Shown: positions 9,878-20,069 of the stretch, in pieces
Layout of the letters: each line of letters opens with the position of its first letter
Position numbering within the stretch: the stretch's first letter is position 1
Source: Limisphaera sp.
GTDB taxonomy: Bacteria > Verrucomicrobiota > Verrucomicrobiia > Limisphaerales > Limisphaeraceae
Assembly (NCBI GenBank): GCA_025057755.1
Contig: JANWVC010000030.1
Location: forward strand, 1 to 53,758
Reading direction: 5' to 3'
DNA length: 53,758 nucleotides
The notes under the pieces: model-generated
Seen by the model: only the letters and a program-made list of their open reading frames with translations
Told to the model about the DNA's origin: nothing
Database searches by the model: none
Made by a program: the position numbers and the translations under genes

Positions 9878-11539
9878 CTAACTCACAGCAAGGGTTAAGC
9901 TTCTTTTGCGTCGTATCCAAGACGCCAAACTCAATCCGATCACATACGCTCCGCAGAACCATCCCCACCAGTCTCCATACCGCGAGTACAACGTCTTGTA
10001 ATTCGCCGAACCCGGATCCGGCAATGGTACCGACCACCTTGCCCAACCGCGTCCATGAATGTTGCCCCGGGAATCCCGGAAGACCGCTCGCATTCGACCC
10101 CACGGATCAACCCAACACGTCAATCCATTGTTCGTGCACCGCACAAGAGGCAAACCCGTCTCTACGGCGCGAAATACTGCGTTGGCCGCATGCTGCCACT
10201 GCGCCGCACTCTCCCCAAACCAGCCATCGTTCGTCAGGTTCACCCAACAATCTGGCCTGCCAGGCAGAAACCGACGCGCTAGATGCGGGAACACGTCCTC
10301 ATAGCAAATCAACGGCGCGGCCCGAACTTTGCTTGAAAACACCTCTGCCCGACTGTTGGACGCCGACTCCGACAACGACATCTCAAAGACGGAGGCCTCC
10401 TGCCCCGGTGTGTACTGACCTGTAATCGGGGTGAACCATCGCAAAAACGGCAAAAACTCGAACCATGGAATGTACTCCCCGAACATCACCAACCGCATCT
10501 TTCGATAAACGTCTGCTACGCGCCCCTCAGGGCTCACCAAAAACGCCGCATTGTAGTAATCCGGCTCGTCCGTCCGACGGCCCGAAAGCCGCACCCCGGC
10601 ATCATCACCACCGAGAATCATCCAAACGCCGTTGCTACGCGCCAAAGCGGCCACTGCCTCTCGAACAAGCGGATCATACCGCAGAAAGCCCGGCAGAGCG
10701 CCTTCCGGCCAGATCACCAAATCAACCGGTTCCTGCAGCGCTTCCAATGTCAACCCACACAAGACTTCAAAACGGTTGCTGCCGGCCGATGCATCCCAAA
10801 TCATTGTCTGAGGAATGGACGGTTGCACCACCGCCACTCGTAGAACACGCCCGCCTTCAGCCGGACATCGGACTCGATACCAACCCCAGCCAAACAACAA
10901 AAGAGTCACCACCCCCGGCACGGCAATCTCCCGCAACCACCCATGTCGCCTCTCCGGCATTCTCACAATGACCCAAAACGACTGATATATGGCTACCGAC
11001 ACCCAAACCACGAGAAAGGACAAGCCATACACCCCAGTGACACTGGCAATTTGAATCAGTGGGATCATTTCGTACTGGGAGGCTCCAAGCAAATTCCACG
11101 GAAACCCACCCAACAGACGGGCTTGGACCATCTCCAGTACCACCCACCATGCCGCCGCTGCAAGCGCGCCTCTCAGGCGATCCCTCCAACGGTCTTCCGC
11201 GCGCATCCACCAACCAATGACTCCCAACCACGCAGCAGGATAGAGAGCCAGGTAACCGACTAAGGCCAACCATCCCAGAATGGGGTACCCGCGTACAGGA
11301 ATCTCCCACAACCAGTGCAAGGCGATCCCGTGCTGAATCCATCCAGCCCACCATCCCAGCCACCATCGACCGCCGGAGGATGCGCCCCGAGCAGCCAACA
11401 GCAACAAGGCCGGCCCCACCCACGCCAAACCCGCCCACGAAGTGTCCGGGAAGGCTGACGCCAGACACACCCCCCCCAATCCGGCGCCAGCGAACCGCAG
11501 GGCCCGAACCCAAATGGATGATTCACCCGTCAATTGCAT
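9878..11539 (-). CDS. lnt: Apolipoprotein N-acyltransferase
   Basis: Lnt adds the third acyl chain to the N-terminal cysteine of lipoproteins in the inner membrane. The 553-residue product has about six to seven hydrophobic segments in its first 215 residues, then a periplasmic nitrilase-fold (CN hydrolase) domain, then a final transmembrane helix (SRYGDWWGWFCGAYVIGLSLASW). The catalytic triad is complete: Glu279 in VIWPEGALPG, Lys347 in YRKMRLVMFGEY, Cys412 in PLICYEDVFP. The HAANAVFRAVETGLPLVRCTNNG segment is typical. ATG at 11539 was chosen; an in-frame GTG at 11572 would add 11 residues. A diderm envelope is implied. It is divergent from the rhamnosidase gene. Confidence 0.92.
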   Translation of the reverse strand: MQLTGESSIWVRALRFAGAGLGGVCLASAFPDTSWAGLAWVGPALLLLAARGASSGGRWWLGWWAGWIQHGIALHWLWEIPVRGYPILGWLALVGYLALYPAAWLGVIGWWMRAEDRWRDRLRGALAAAAWWVVLEMVQARLLGGFPWNLLGASQYEMIPLIQIASVTGVYGLSFLVVWVSVAIYQSFWVIVRMPERRHGWLREIAVPGVVTLLLFGWGWYRVRCPAEGGRVLRVAVVQPSIPQTMIWDASAGSNRFEVLCGLTLEALQEPVDLVIWPEGALPGFLRYDPLVREAVAALARSNGVWMILGGDDAGVRLSGRRTDEPDYYNAAFLVSPEGRVADVYRKMRLVMFGEYIPWFEFLPFLRWFTPITGQYTPGQEASVFEMSLSESASNSRAEVFSSKVRAAPLICYEDVFPHLARRFLPGRPDCWVNLTNDGWFGESAAQWQHAANAVFRAVETGLPLVRCTNNGLTCWVDPWGRMRAVFRDSRGNIHGRGWARWSVPLPDPGSANYKTLYSRYGDWWGWFCGAYVIGLSLASWIRRKRSLTLAVS

Positions 11540-11652
11540 GACACCCCAACTTGAAAGAGCTCCTAACCTCACTCAAGCGCCGGACCTTCCCCCGATCGGC
11601 ACATGACGCGGTTCACTGGACCTGCCTTGTGGACCTCCTTACCTTGAGAGCG

Positions 11653-14600
11653 ATGCGTCCAAGACTCCAAATAGGGCCTCTCCTGCGCGGAGCACTGGGA
11701 TTCGGTCTCGCCTACGGCATGATGACCAGCCCCATGCAACCGGCATGCGCGGTTGAGCCCGTCCATCTGCGCTGCGAAGATCAAATCACACCCTTGGCTG
11801 TGGACACGCCAGCTCCGCGTTTGAGCTGGGAACTGCGCGCCCAGCGCCGCGGCGCCCGCCAGGTGGCCTGGCAGATCCAGGTCGCATCGTCGCTCCACCG
11901 GCTTCGTCAAGGACAGGCGGATCTGTGGGATTCCGGGAAAGTCTTCTCTTCCGAACAATCTCAAATCCCATATCGTGGTGCGGTCCTGACAAGCCACACG
12001 GAATGTTATTGGCGCGTTCGCGTCTGGGATGAAACTGAGCAACCCTCCACCTGGAGCGCACCCGCCCGTTGGGTCCAAGGCCTAATGCGGCCGGAAGATT
12101 TTCAAGCCCATTGGATTACTGCGCCGCCGCTCCATCCCGCACCTTTGGAGGGGTGTCAGTGGATCTGGCATCCCGGAGGCTACCCTTCCGAAGCACCGCC
12201 CGTTGGCCGCCTCCGCTTTCAAAAAGAGTTTGCATTGGCGCAAACCGCATACCCGTTGGAGGCCACGTTCCTGCTAGCAACAAGCGGTTCGGCCAGCGTG
12301 ACCTTGAACGGCAAACAACTGGCCCAATTCAGCGGCGGTCCCACGGTCCATTTCATCGATCTTTTAGAAACCTTGGAGCCGGGCATCAATACTCTGGTGG
12401 TTACCGTCGAACACCCCCAGGCGGGCCCGGCCGGATGGACCGGTCGAATCACACTAACGTTGGAACCAGGAGCCCGAATTGAAATCCCCGTTAATCGCAC
12501 ATGGCGCTGCGTGCTTGAAACCGGCGCGGCCGTTCAGGGCAGGCCCCATGATTCGACCTCATGGACAAACGCCCTCGAACTTGGACCTTTTGGAATGCAG
12601 CCGTGGGGACGAGACTTTACAGGTCAGGAGCCGTTGCCCCTGTTTCGGCGCGAATTCACCGTCCGGAGAACCCCGCACCGCGCACTTTTGCACATTTGTG
12701 GACTGGGCCACCACGAGCTCCTCTTGAACGGCCGAAAGGTCGGTGACCATTTTTTGGATCCACCCTGGACCGATCCGGAGAAAACCCTGCACTATGTCAC
12801 CCATGATCTCACTGACCGGATCCGCGTGGGACGAAACGCCATCGGCGTTCTGCTTGGCAAGGGATTTTATAACACGGCAGGCGACCGCAGGATTCATGGT
12901 GTCCATACGCGTGCCCCACTGCGCCTTTGGGCACAACTCCACCTTTTTTATCCCGACGGATCGCAAGAAACGTTGATTACCGATGAACGCTGGAAAACCG
13001 CGCCTGGCCCGATCACGCACTGTGCCATTCTGGGAGGAGAGGATCACGATGCCCGACGGGAACCACCCGGCTGGAGCCGCCCGGGCTTCGATGACCGATC
13101 GTGGGCGCCTGCGCGCCTCGCTGATCCGCCCGCTGGCCGACTGCGCGCCGCTTACGCGCCCCCTTTACGCGAGCAAGAGCTGTTTCGACCGATTCGTATT
13201 GACGAACCTCAACCCGGCATTTTCGTCTATGATTTTGGACAAAACATCTCGGCAATTCCCAGAATCCGCGTGCGCGGCGTTGCCGGCCAAATCCTGCGCT
13301 TGACTCCAGCAGAACAGCGGCATGGATCCTCACCTCGACGCAACGACGGTCGCGGCCGCATTGATCAGGCCGGCGTCGGCCGACCTAACTATTGGCAGTA
13401 TACGTTGCGAGGGGATTGGTATGAAACCTGGAAACCGCGATTCACCTACTCCGGCTACCAGTACCTCGAAGTGCGGGGCGCCGTGCCGCGCGGCTTTACC
13501 AACCCGGCAAATTTACCCGTGATTGATGAACTTGTCTCGATCCATGTACGCAACGACGCCCCGCGCATTGGACGATTTGAATGTTCGGACGACTTGATCA
13601 ACGCCATCGACCGCATCATTGATCGAGCTGTGCAATCGAATCTCTCACACGTCCTCACGGACTGTCCCCATCGGGAGAAACTCGGCTGGCTCGAGGTCCC
13701 ATACCTGATGGGGCCGTCCATTGCCGGACGCTACGACATCGCCGCTTTTTATCGCAAAGTCGCACGGGATTGTGCCGATGCACAACAGCGTGACGGACTC
13801 GTGCCCACTGTGGCGCCGTGGTATCCGCGTTTTGGCGGCCCTTTCGACTATACTCCGGAGTGGGGCGCGGCTGCTGTCATTTTGCCCTGGCAACTCTACG
13901 AGTGGTACGGCGACCGCTGGATTCTTGAAGAACTGTTCGACACCATGCGCCGATTCACCGACTTTCTGGAGCGCACCTCTTCGAACCTCGTGCCCCGCGC
14001 GGGGTTGGGAGACTGGTACGACTATGGTGAAGTCACTCGCGGCCCGTCCCAGTTTACACCGCCGGAATTGACTGCCATGGCCACGTTTTACCGCTGCGCC
14101 CGCACGGTGGCCGCGGCAGCCGAGGTTCTCCAAAAGCCAGCCGAACAGAGGCACTATCTGCACTTGGCTCAGCAGATCCGAACCGCATTCAATCGAGAGT
14201 GGTTCGACGGCCATGCACATTACCGAAACTTTGGCAGCCCGCAGTGCGCCCATGCCATGGCGCTGGCTCTCGACCTGGTCCAAGATGAACACAAGACGGC
14301 GGTGCTACAGGCCCTTCTGGACGACCTGCACAAACGCGGTTATCAGCAAACCGCTGGTGACATCGGACACGCTTACCTGCTCGATGCTTTAGCCCGCCAT
14401 CACCAACACCGTGTCATTGCCTCCATGGTCACCCGCACCAATTTGGGTAGTTACGGCTTCTTCGTCCAAAATGGCTGGACCACCCTGCCCGAAGCCTGGG
14501 ACGCCGAAACCGGCGCATCTATGAACCACTGCATGCTGGGACATGTGCAACAATGGTTTCTGCACCACCTGGCGGGTTTGCGACCGGACCCGCTTCATCC

Positions 14601-14928
14601 TGGAGGAAGTCGCTGGTTGATCGAGCCGCAGCCCGTGGGGACCGTGACCTGGGCGCGTGCTGAACACCGCTCCCCGCGCGGCTGGCTGCGAATCCATTGG
14701 CAACAAAGTCCCCGCCGGTTCGTTCTAAACCTTGAAATCCCGCCCAATGTAACTGCCGAAGTCTCCCTTCCCGGCCCATTCTCCGAATCCGTCACCGAAT
14801 CCGGTCGCCCTGCCACTCAATCCCCCGGTGTTCGTCCGCTGCCATCCGTTAGAGACCGGGTCCGATTCGAGCTGCCAAGTGGTGTCTATCAGTTTCAAAG
14901 CTTTCCGTCACCCGGTCGGCGCCCGTGA
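11653..14928 (+). CDS. Secreted alpha-L-rhamnosidase, GH78 family
   Basis: A 1091-residue exported glycoside hydrolase that is expected to release terminal alpha-L-rhamnose from plant polysaccharides or glycosides. A signal peptide is seen at residues 1-33, with cleavage after ACA. The order of parts matches GH78: an N-terminal fibronectin-like domain (VHLRCEDQITPLAVDTPAPRLSW), inserted beta-sandwich domains, the Bac_rhamnosid N and concanavalin-like domains, then the (alpha/alpha)6 catalytic barrel. Its signature LTDCPHREKLGWLE and the PWYPRFGGPFDYTPEWG stretch lie near residues 665-740. The C-terminal beta domain follows. ATG at 11653 gives the signal peptide directly, whereas the frame from 11551 overlaps lnt. 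No transporter or other carbohydrate gene is adjacent. Confidence 0.9.
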   Translation: MRPRLQIGPLLRGALGFGLAYGMMTSPMQPACAVEPVHLRCEDQITPLAVDTPAPRLSWELRAQRRGARQVAWQIQVASSLHRLRQGQADLWDSGKVFSSEQSQIPYRGAVLTSHTECYWRVRVWDETEQPSTWSAPARWVQGLMRPEDFQAHWITAPPLHPAPLEGCQWIWHPGGYPSEAPPVGRLRFQKEFALAQTAYPLEATFLLATSGSASVTLNGKQLAQFSGGPTVHFIDLLETLEPGINTLVVTVEHPQAGPAGWTGRITLTLEPGARIEIPVNRTWRCVLETGAAVQGRPHDSTSWTNALELGPFGMQPWGRDFTGQEPLPLFRREFTVRRTPHRALLHICGLGHHELLLNGRKVGDHFLDPPWTDPEKTLHYVTHDLTDRIRVGRNAIGVLLGKGFYNTAGDRRIHGVHTRAPLRLWAQLHLFYPDGSQETLITDERWKTAPGPITHCAILGGEDHDARREPPGWSRPGFDDRSWAPARLADPPAGRLRAAYAPPLREQELFRPIRIDEPQPGIFVYDFGQNISAIPRIRVRGVAGQILRLTPAEQRHGSSPRRNDGRGRIDQAGVGRPNYWQYTLRGDWYETWKPRFTYSGYQYLEVRGAVPRGFTNPANLPVIDELVSIHVRNDAPRIGRFECSDDLINAIDRIIDRAVQSNLSHVLTDCPHREKLGWLEVPYLMGPSIAGRYDIAAFYRKVARDCADAQQRDGLVPTVAPWYPRFGGPFDYTPEWGAAAVILPWQLYEWYGDRWILEELFDTMRRFTDFLERTSSNLVPRAGLGDWYDYGEVTRGPSQFTPPELTAMATFYRCARTVAAAAEVLQKPAEQRHYLHLAQQIRTAFNREWFDGHAHYRNFGSPQCAHAMALALDLVQDEHKTAVLQALLDDLHKRGYQQTAGDIGHAYLLDALARHHQHRVIASMVTRTNLGSYGFFVQNGWTTLPEAWDAETGASMNHCMLGHVQQWFLHHLAGLRPDPLHPGGSRWLIEPQPVGTVTWARAEHRSPRGWLRIHWQQSPRRFVLNLEIPPNVTAEVSLPGPFSESVTESGRPATQSPGVRPLPSVRDRVRFELPSGVYQFQSFPSPGRRP

Positions 14929-15081
14929 AGCACCGGAACGGCAGAGTTTCCACCTCGCGTCGGGAAAGGTTGTATTAGCGCAAGACATACAGATGGCGTC
15001 CCGCTGCTCACACCGTATTGCATAGAACCACCCGGCAAGAACATTTCCTACGCTCGAGCGCAATTTGTCCAGGAATGGATT

Positions 15082-16269
15082 TCACACGATCAGCCCGCCA
15101 TGCTTCCAACGCCAGGGCAGCGCACGCATCCATTGGCGCACAAAGGGTCGGAAATCCCGCAAATCAAAATCGCCAAACACCTTGGCCGGCGCGCGGTAAG
15201 GCTGAAGTTTTTGGGCCCATGTGTACCGACGCCCTTCCGGATGCAAAAACGTGTAATACAAGTCCGGAATCAGCTCGATCCACCACACCCCTGGTTTGCT
15301 TCGGACCGCCGACGGCAGCATCCCACAAACCAAATCGGCATACATCAACTGGGGAAAATTCACCCCCGAAGCCGTGGCCAGCATTCCGGAACGAGCCATG
15401 CGTACATTGGCCTCAATTAGCTTCAGCTTTGCGTCGCGAGGATCCCGCTTAAACTCAAAAGAAACTAGACCCTGATAACCGCCGGCTTGCCGCAAGAGAC
15501 GCCACGACAGTGCCTCCGCCTCGCTCAACTGATCGACCGAATAACCGACACGCATCACACCGAACGACGGCGGATGTTGCCGCACTTTCCGGCGCGCGGA
15601 GGTGGCCCAAACTCGCCCGTCTCGACCAATATAAAAGCTCACCAATTCCAGCAGATGATCCTCACCCGGAATCACTTCCTGGATCAACAAAGGTTGACCG
15701 GCGCTTCGCAGACGCGTCAAATGGAACTCCAGCTCCGCACGATCGCGAGCCTGATACCCCTTCACACCAAATTGCCTGACGAACTGCGCACTCGCCACCG
15801 GCTTGATCCAGACTGGATACTGTAGGCCCGCCACATCTTTGGGAAAGGTCATTTCACCAGCTCGGATGCGCACACTCCGGGGCATGGGAACCTCTGCCTG
15901 CTGCGCCAGTAGCGCCAGTTCATCTTTGAAAAAAAGCCTGCGTACAACCTCCCACGGCCCCATGGCAACCCGGTACATTTTGCTTAACTCCTCATGGTGG
16001 CGGCTAAGCGAGGCAGCCATGAAATCACCGGCTGGAATCAGCAGCGCACCTTCCCACGCACGCCCTTGCGCCTGTAAAAACCTCACAAACTCAGCCTCGC
16101 GCTCTTGCGGATGAGGACACAGCCATCGCTCGTGCGCATAACGGGAAGCCCATGCCATCTCAGCCGAACTGGCACTCAGAGCAATGCGATGAATGCGAGG
16201 CACTCCGGCCAGCGAACGCAGGATAGCCCAGCCTGCCACTCCGCAGCCGATGACAATCGCTTTGTCCAT
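15082..16269 (-). CDS. ATP-grasp superfamily ligase of unknown substrate
   Basis: A 395-residue cytosolic ATP-grasp enzyme. It opens with a Rossmann-like start (MDKAIVIGCGVAGWAILRSL), has a central ATP-grasp fold with YPVWIKPVASAQ and PLLIQEVIPGEDHLLELVSFY, and ends the catalytic core with LVSFEFKRDPRDAKLKLIEANVRMARSG, where the Glu and Asn bind magnesium. Family members join a carboxylate to an amine or thiol through an acyl-phosphate. The layout resembles carbamoyl-phosphate-synthase-type ATP-grasp proteins used in cell-surface or peptide-like metabolite assembly. ATG at 16269 begins at the Rossmann strand; the frame is open to 16329. It is convergent with the rhamnosidase, with no operon partner. 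The exact substrate is unknown. Confidence 0.72.
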   Translation of the reverse strand: MDKAIVIGCGVAGWAILRSLAGVPRIHRIALSASSAEMAWASRYAHERWLCPHPQEREAEFVRFLQAQGRAWEGALLIPAGDFMAASLSRHHEELSKMYRVAMGPWEVVRRLFFKDELALLAQQAEVPMPRSVRIRAGEMTFPKDVAGLQYPVWIKPVASAQFVRQFGVKGYQARDRAELEFHLTRLRSAGQPLLIQEVIPGEDHLLELVSFYIGRDGRVWATSARRKVRQHPPSFGVMRVGYSVDQLSEAEALSWRLLRQAGGYQGLVSFEFKRDPRDAKLKLIEANVRMARSGMLATASGVNFPQLMYADLVCGMLPSAVRSKPGVWWIELIPDLYYTFLHPEGRRYTWAQKLQPYRAPAKVFGDFDLRDFRPFVRQWMRALPWRWKHGGLIV

Positions 16270-16766
16270 AACCCGAAGCCGCAACGGCACACGCGTGCAA
16301 ATGCCCGTCAAACACTCAACGCAGCGCAACCATTCTCTCTGCTATTTCGGTAGCAACTGTCATTCTCTTGAGAAGGGCTATCTCTTTCTGTTTACCTCCC
16401 GCTGTGCCAACCCACACGATCCTTGGACCCGAATCTGACGGGCGACCCCGCTTGGGCCCCCATTCCGTATGACAGCCCTACGCATCAGACCTCCATTGGG
16501 AGCAATTCACGGAAAAGCCCGAATCACTGTGCAGAAGCCCCGTCATAACCGCCCAAACGTTCAGCACCACCTGTAGGATCCCTTTGCCAAAAAACGCGTG
16601 CCTGAGGTTTTCGTACTTCCCGTATGAAGGCAGGGCTTGCAGTTCCTCTGCAATGGGCATTCGCCGGACCCGGGAACGATTGGCAACTGGGGTGCGCCCA
16701 TTCCCCGGGCACGGGAGAGCCTGAAACCGCTTGCCGATCAGCTCGCAGCTTCTTTAACTGACCGTC
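16270..16766. other. Divergent intergenic region, no gene seen
   Basis: This 497-bp gap lies between the starts of the ATP-grasp gene and the polyprenyl synthase gene. It includes a pyrimidine-rich tract around 16330-16410. No RNA gene, operator or clear promoter was recognised. Confidence 0.35.
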
Positions 16767-17696
16767 ATGAGCAAGGCGCGGAAACAGGCCACTGCCGCAG
16801 AAGTAGCCGCCGCTTTCCCTCTGTCGACGTACCTGTCGGAGCGCAGTCGGTGGATCGATCAGGCCCTGCGTCGCTTTCTACCCTCCCCCGGCACCAAACC
16901 GGCCACGATTCACCGCGCCATGCACTATTCCCTGTTTGCGGGCGGCAAGCGAATCCGGCCCATCCTATGCTTGGCTGCGGCCGAGGCTTGCGGAGGCGAC
17001 CCCCGGGACGCCATGCCTCTGGCCTGCGCCGTGGAATGCATCCACACCTATTCCCTCGTGCACGACGATCTGCCCGCCATGGACAACGACGATTTCCGCC
17101 GAGGTCGTCCCACGTGTCACAAGGTATTCGGCGAGGGTATCGCCGTGCTCGCCGGCGATGCTCTCCTGACGGTGGCCTTCGAGATCGCAGCTCAATGCCG
17201 TGGTTGGCCGCGTTATCCCCACCAAAGAATCATCCTCGAACTGGCCCACGCTGCGGGATCACGCCACCTGATCGCGGGGCAGGTCGCCGATCTCGAGAGC
17301 GAAGGCAAGTCCATTCCCATTCACGAACTTCGCTTCATCCACCAGCGCAAAACTTCTGCACTCCTTTGCTGCGCCGTCCGCTTGGGGGGCATGAGTGCCA
17401 ATTGCACACCCGCCCAGTTAAACGCACTCACGCATTTCGGGATGCAGGTCGGCCTCGCATTTCAAGTCATTGACGACATCCTCGACATCACGCAACCCAG
17501 TGAAAAACTCGGCAAAACGGCCGGCAAAGATATTCAAGCCCAAAAGGCCACTTATCCGGCCATCGTTGGTCTGGAACGTTCCAAACAAATTGCGGAGCAC
17601 CTAACTCGCAAAGCTTTCGAGGCCCTTCTCCCTTTAGGAACACGAGCCGCCGCGTTGCATGCTCTGGCCGATTACCTGCTCCGACGCGACCGTTGA
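16767..17696 (+). CDS. ispA: Short-chain polyprenyl diphosphate synthase (FPP/GGPP type)
   Basis: A 309-residue trans-prenyltransferase that condenses isopentenyl diphosphate with allylic diphosphates. Motifs in order: MHYSLFAGGKRIRP (substrate-binding Gly-Lys-Arg), the first Asp-rich motif as VHDDLPAMDND, GDALLTVAFE, and the second Asp-rich motif as FQVIDDILDITQ followed by GKTAGKDIQAQKATYP. DDLPAMDND with the two inserted residues is the usual bacterial FPP/GGPP synthase pattern. Chain length (C15 or C20) cannot be fixed by eye, so the symbol is given by convention. It uses products of the same MEP pathway as ispF. Residues before the core (1-45) form a short N-terminal helix region. Confidence 0.88.
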   Translation: MSKARKQATAAEVAAAFPLSTYLSERSRWIDQALRRFLPSPGTKPATIHRAMHYSLFAGGKRIRPILCLAAAEACGGDPRDAMPLACAVECIHTYSLVHDDLPAMDNDDFRRGRPTCHKVFGEGIAVLAGDALLTVAFEIAAQCRGWPRYPHQRIILELAHAAGSRHLIAGQVADLESEGKSIPIHELRFIHQRKTSALLCCAVRLGGMSANCTPAQLNALTHFGMQVGLAFQVIDDILDITQPSEKLGKTAGKDIQAQKATYPAIVGLERSKQIAEHLTRKAFEALLPLGTRAAALHALADYLLRRDR

Positions 17697-18002
17697 ACAC
17701 CCTTGACCGCATCGTTTGCCATCCCTGCCGGCTCAAGCTTGAACCTCCTTCATTTAGGCAGTCACCACCAACAACCCGACTCGCCTTGATTCTCAGACTG
17801 ACCCCGGTTTCGTTTCCCCTGTCCGCCAGGCCACATGTAGGATTTGTTCCCCCCCGAGGCTCATCGCAATGACACGCGCCAAATTCGTTCACCAACCCAA
17901 CTCAGGTTGGGGTCGGAAACGGACGTGCAGGCCATCAAAAGGCGCTTCCCGACGGCCCGCTTTGCGTCCGAAAACATACCGACAACGGGCGTCAATCCGG
18001 CC
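17697..18002. other. Convergent intergenic region, no gene seen
   Basis: This 306-bp spacer lies between two convergent genes (polyprenyl synthase and mutL). An open frame passes through antisense to mutL but is not protein-like. No clear terminator hairpin was identified. Confidence 0.35.
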
Positions 18003-20069
18003 CTAACCGGTCCGACCAAACTTACGCTCCAACTCGCGATAACTCAGTTCAATCAACGTCGGTCTGCCATGCGGGCATGTATATGGCATGCGACACCGCC
18101 GCAAGGCTTCCAACAACCCCAACACCTCGGGCGCGCCCAGTGCATCTCGGGCTTTCACGGCATGACGACAAACTGTTTTGGCTACGACCGGTTCGCCCAG
18201 TCGCATGGTGTTCATCTGCCGACCGGCCGCCTTGAGTTCATCCAGAACGTCCAGCAAAAACTGACGCGGATCAGGGGCCTTCACAAACGGGGGCAGGGCA
18301 TCGAGGAGAAACGACCGGAGACCAAACTCGCTCAGACTAATCCCCAACCGAGCCAACACATCCAGGTTTTCGCGCAAAAAGGCCGCATCCCGGGCCGGCA
18401 GCTCAATCGCCTCCGGCAACAACAGTCTCTGCGACGGCGCTTGCCCCTCACGTTCCAGCCGGTCAAGCATTTCCTCAAATAAAACCCGTTCGTGAGCCGC
18501 ATGCTGATCCATCAAAACCAAGCCGCGATCCGATTCGAACAGAACATACAGACGGCCCAAAACGCCGAGATAACGTAAAGGAACATCCACCAACGACACC
18601 GGCCCTGGCTCTCGCGTAACCGAGTGCGCCAGAGGAGGCGATTCCGTCCCTTTCAGAAACGGGCCGGAAGCAGAAGGCGCCACGGATGGCGGTGGCCCTT
18701 TCTGAGCGCCGGCGGGAGCAGTAACACCAGCCTCAATCACACAGCCGGCGAGGGAAGAATCGGCTCCGCCAGGCTTCACTGGCGGCAGCGTGCCTCGCTC
18801 AGCCGGCGCGCCCCACACAGCATCGGCCGAACACGAGCAAGCCCGGGGATCTGGAATGCTTGTTTGCGGCTCTGTTGGCTTCTTTTGCTCGATTGCACCG
18901 ACACAACCGAAACCGGGTTCGCGTTCTTTTTCGGGATCCGTCCCCGCTGACTGTCTATTCGCGAGCCGAGGAGGAACGTCAACCTGCGGCGTTGCATGAA
19001 ACATCAGCAGCGTTTGACGAACTGCCGAGATGACCATCCGCCGAACGAGTGACTCGCGATGAAACTTTACCTCCCGCTTGGCTGGATGGATATTCACGTC
19101 CACGTCAGCCGGATCCATCTCCAGAAACAAACAGCAGACAGGATAACGCCCTTTCATCAAGGCGGTGTGATAACCTTCGATCAGCGCCAGGTTCAAAGTC
19201 CGGCTTTCCACCGGCCGGCGGTTAACAAAAAGGTGCTGATCCGAGCGAGTGGCTCTAGATACGCCCGGGATCCCAATCAATCCCCAAATCTGCAGGCCTG
19301 GCTCAGGTGCATGTTGCCCAAATGGACGACCTTCGAGGTGTGCAACTTCCCATGACTCCTGCCAATCCACATCTAGGAACGATTTGTCCTCGCCATACAA
19401 AACCCGCCAGCGCTCCCGCAAGGCGCGGAGCCGGTGTTCCCTTTGCGCGGCACATGCTACAGCCGGCAACTGCCACAATGTTCGGCCGTCGTTGATCAGC
19501 GTAAAGGCCACCTCCGGGTGGGCCAGCGCCGCGAGCAACACCACATGCTGAACATGCGCTGCCTCCGTTTCGTCGCTCCGCAGAAACTTGCGCCGCGCCG
19601 GAACGTTAAAGAAAAGCTCTCGAACCTCGACACATGTGCCGGGAGCTGCGCTCGCCGCCTGGACATCCAGAATCCGCCCGCCCGAGACCACGATGCGGGT
19701 TCCCTCGGGCGCGTCGGCGTCACGGTCCCGCGTGGTCAGAATAAAACGGCTGACACTGGCGATGCTTGGCAAGGCTTCGCCACGAAAGCCCAACGTTCGA
19801 ATGGCCGCCAGGTCCTCAACCGACCGGATCTTACTTGTCGCATGGCGCTCCAAGGAGAGAAGGGCATCATCACGACTCATGCCCATGCCGTCATCAGACA
19901 CCCGGATCAAGCTGCGGCCGCCCGCTTGGATCTCCACCACAATCTGTCGAGCTTCCGCGTCCAGTGCATTCTCCACTAGTTCCTTGACCACGCTGGCAGG
20001 GCGCTCCACAACCTCGCCGGCAGCGATCTGATTGGCCACTGTTTCCGGCAACAAACGAATGCGGTTCAT
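18003..20069 (-). CDS. mutL: DNA mismatch repair protein MutL (endonuclease-type)
   Basis: A 688-residue MutL. The N-terminal GHKL ATPase has the start MNRIRLLPETVANQIAAGEV, ELVENALDA, SDDGMGM, TSKI and TLGFRGEALPSIASV. A linker rich in Pro, Ser and Ala (roughly 345-480) separates it from the C-terminal dimerisation domain. That domain carries LMDQHAAHERVLFEEM, which fits the DQHA-x2-E-x4-E metal-binding endonuclease motif, plus VCRHAVKARD and the final CPHGRPTLIELSYRELERKFGR. This matches MutL of bacteria without MutH, where MutL itself nicks DNA. ATG at 20069 was chosen because the family begins at this residue; the frame extends to 20186 without homology. mutS is not in the window. Confidence 0.95.
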   Translation of the reverse strand: MNRIRLLPETVANQIAAGEVVERPASVVKELVENALDAEARQIVVEIQAGGRSLIRVSDDGMGMSRDDALLSLERHATSKIRSVEDLAAIRTLGFRGEALPSIASVSRFILTTRDRDADAPEGTRIVVSGGRILDVQAASAAPGTCVEVRELFFNVPARRKFLRSDETEAAHVQHVVLLAALAHPEVAFTLINDGRTLWQLPAVACAAQREHRLRALRERWRVLYGEDKSFLDVDWQESWEVAHLEGRPFGQHAPEPGLQIWGLIGIPGVSRATRSDQHLFVNRRPVESRTLNLALIEGYHTALMKGRYPVCCLFLEMDPADVDVNIHPAKREVKFHRESLVRRMVISAVRQTLLMFHATPQVDVPPRLANRQSAGTDPEKEREPGFGCVGAIEQKKPTEPQTSIPDPRACSCSADAVWGAPAERGTLPPVKPGGADSSLAGCVIEAGVTAPAGAQKGPPPSVAPSASGPFLKGTESPPLAHSVTREPGPVSLVDVPLRYLGVLGRLYVLFESDRGLVLMDQHAAHERVLFEEMLDRLEREGQAPSQRLLLPEAIELPARDAAFLRENLDVLARLGISLSEFGLRSFLLDALPPFVKAPDPRQFLLDVLDELKAAGRQMNTMRLGEPVVAKTVCRHAVKARDALGAPEVLGLLEALRRCRMPYTCPHGRPTLIELSYRELERKFGRTG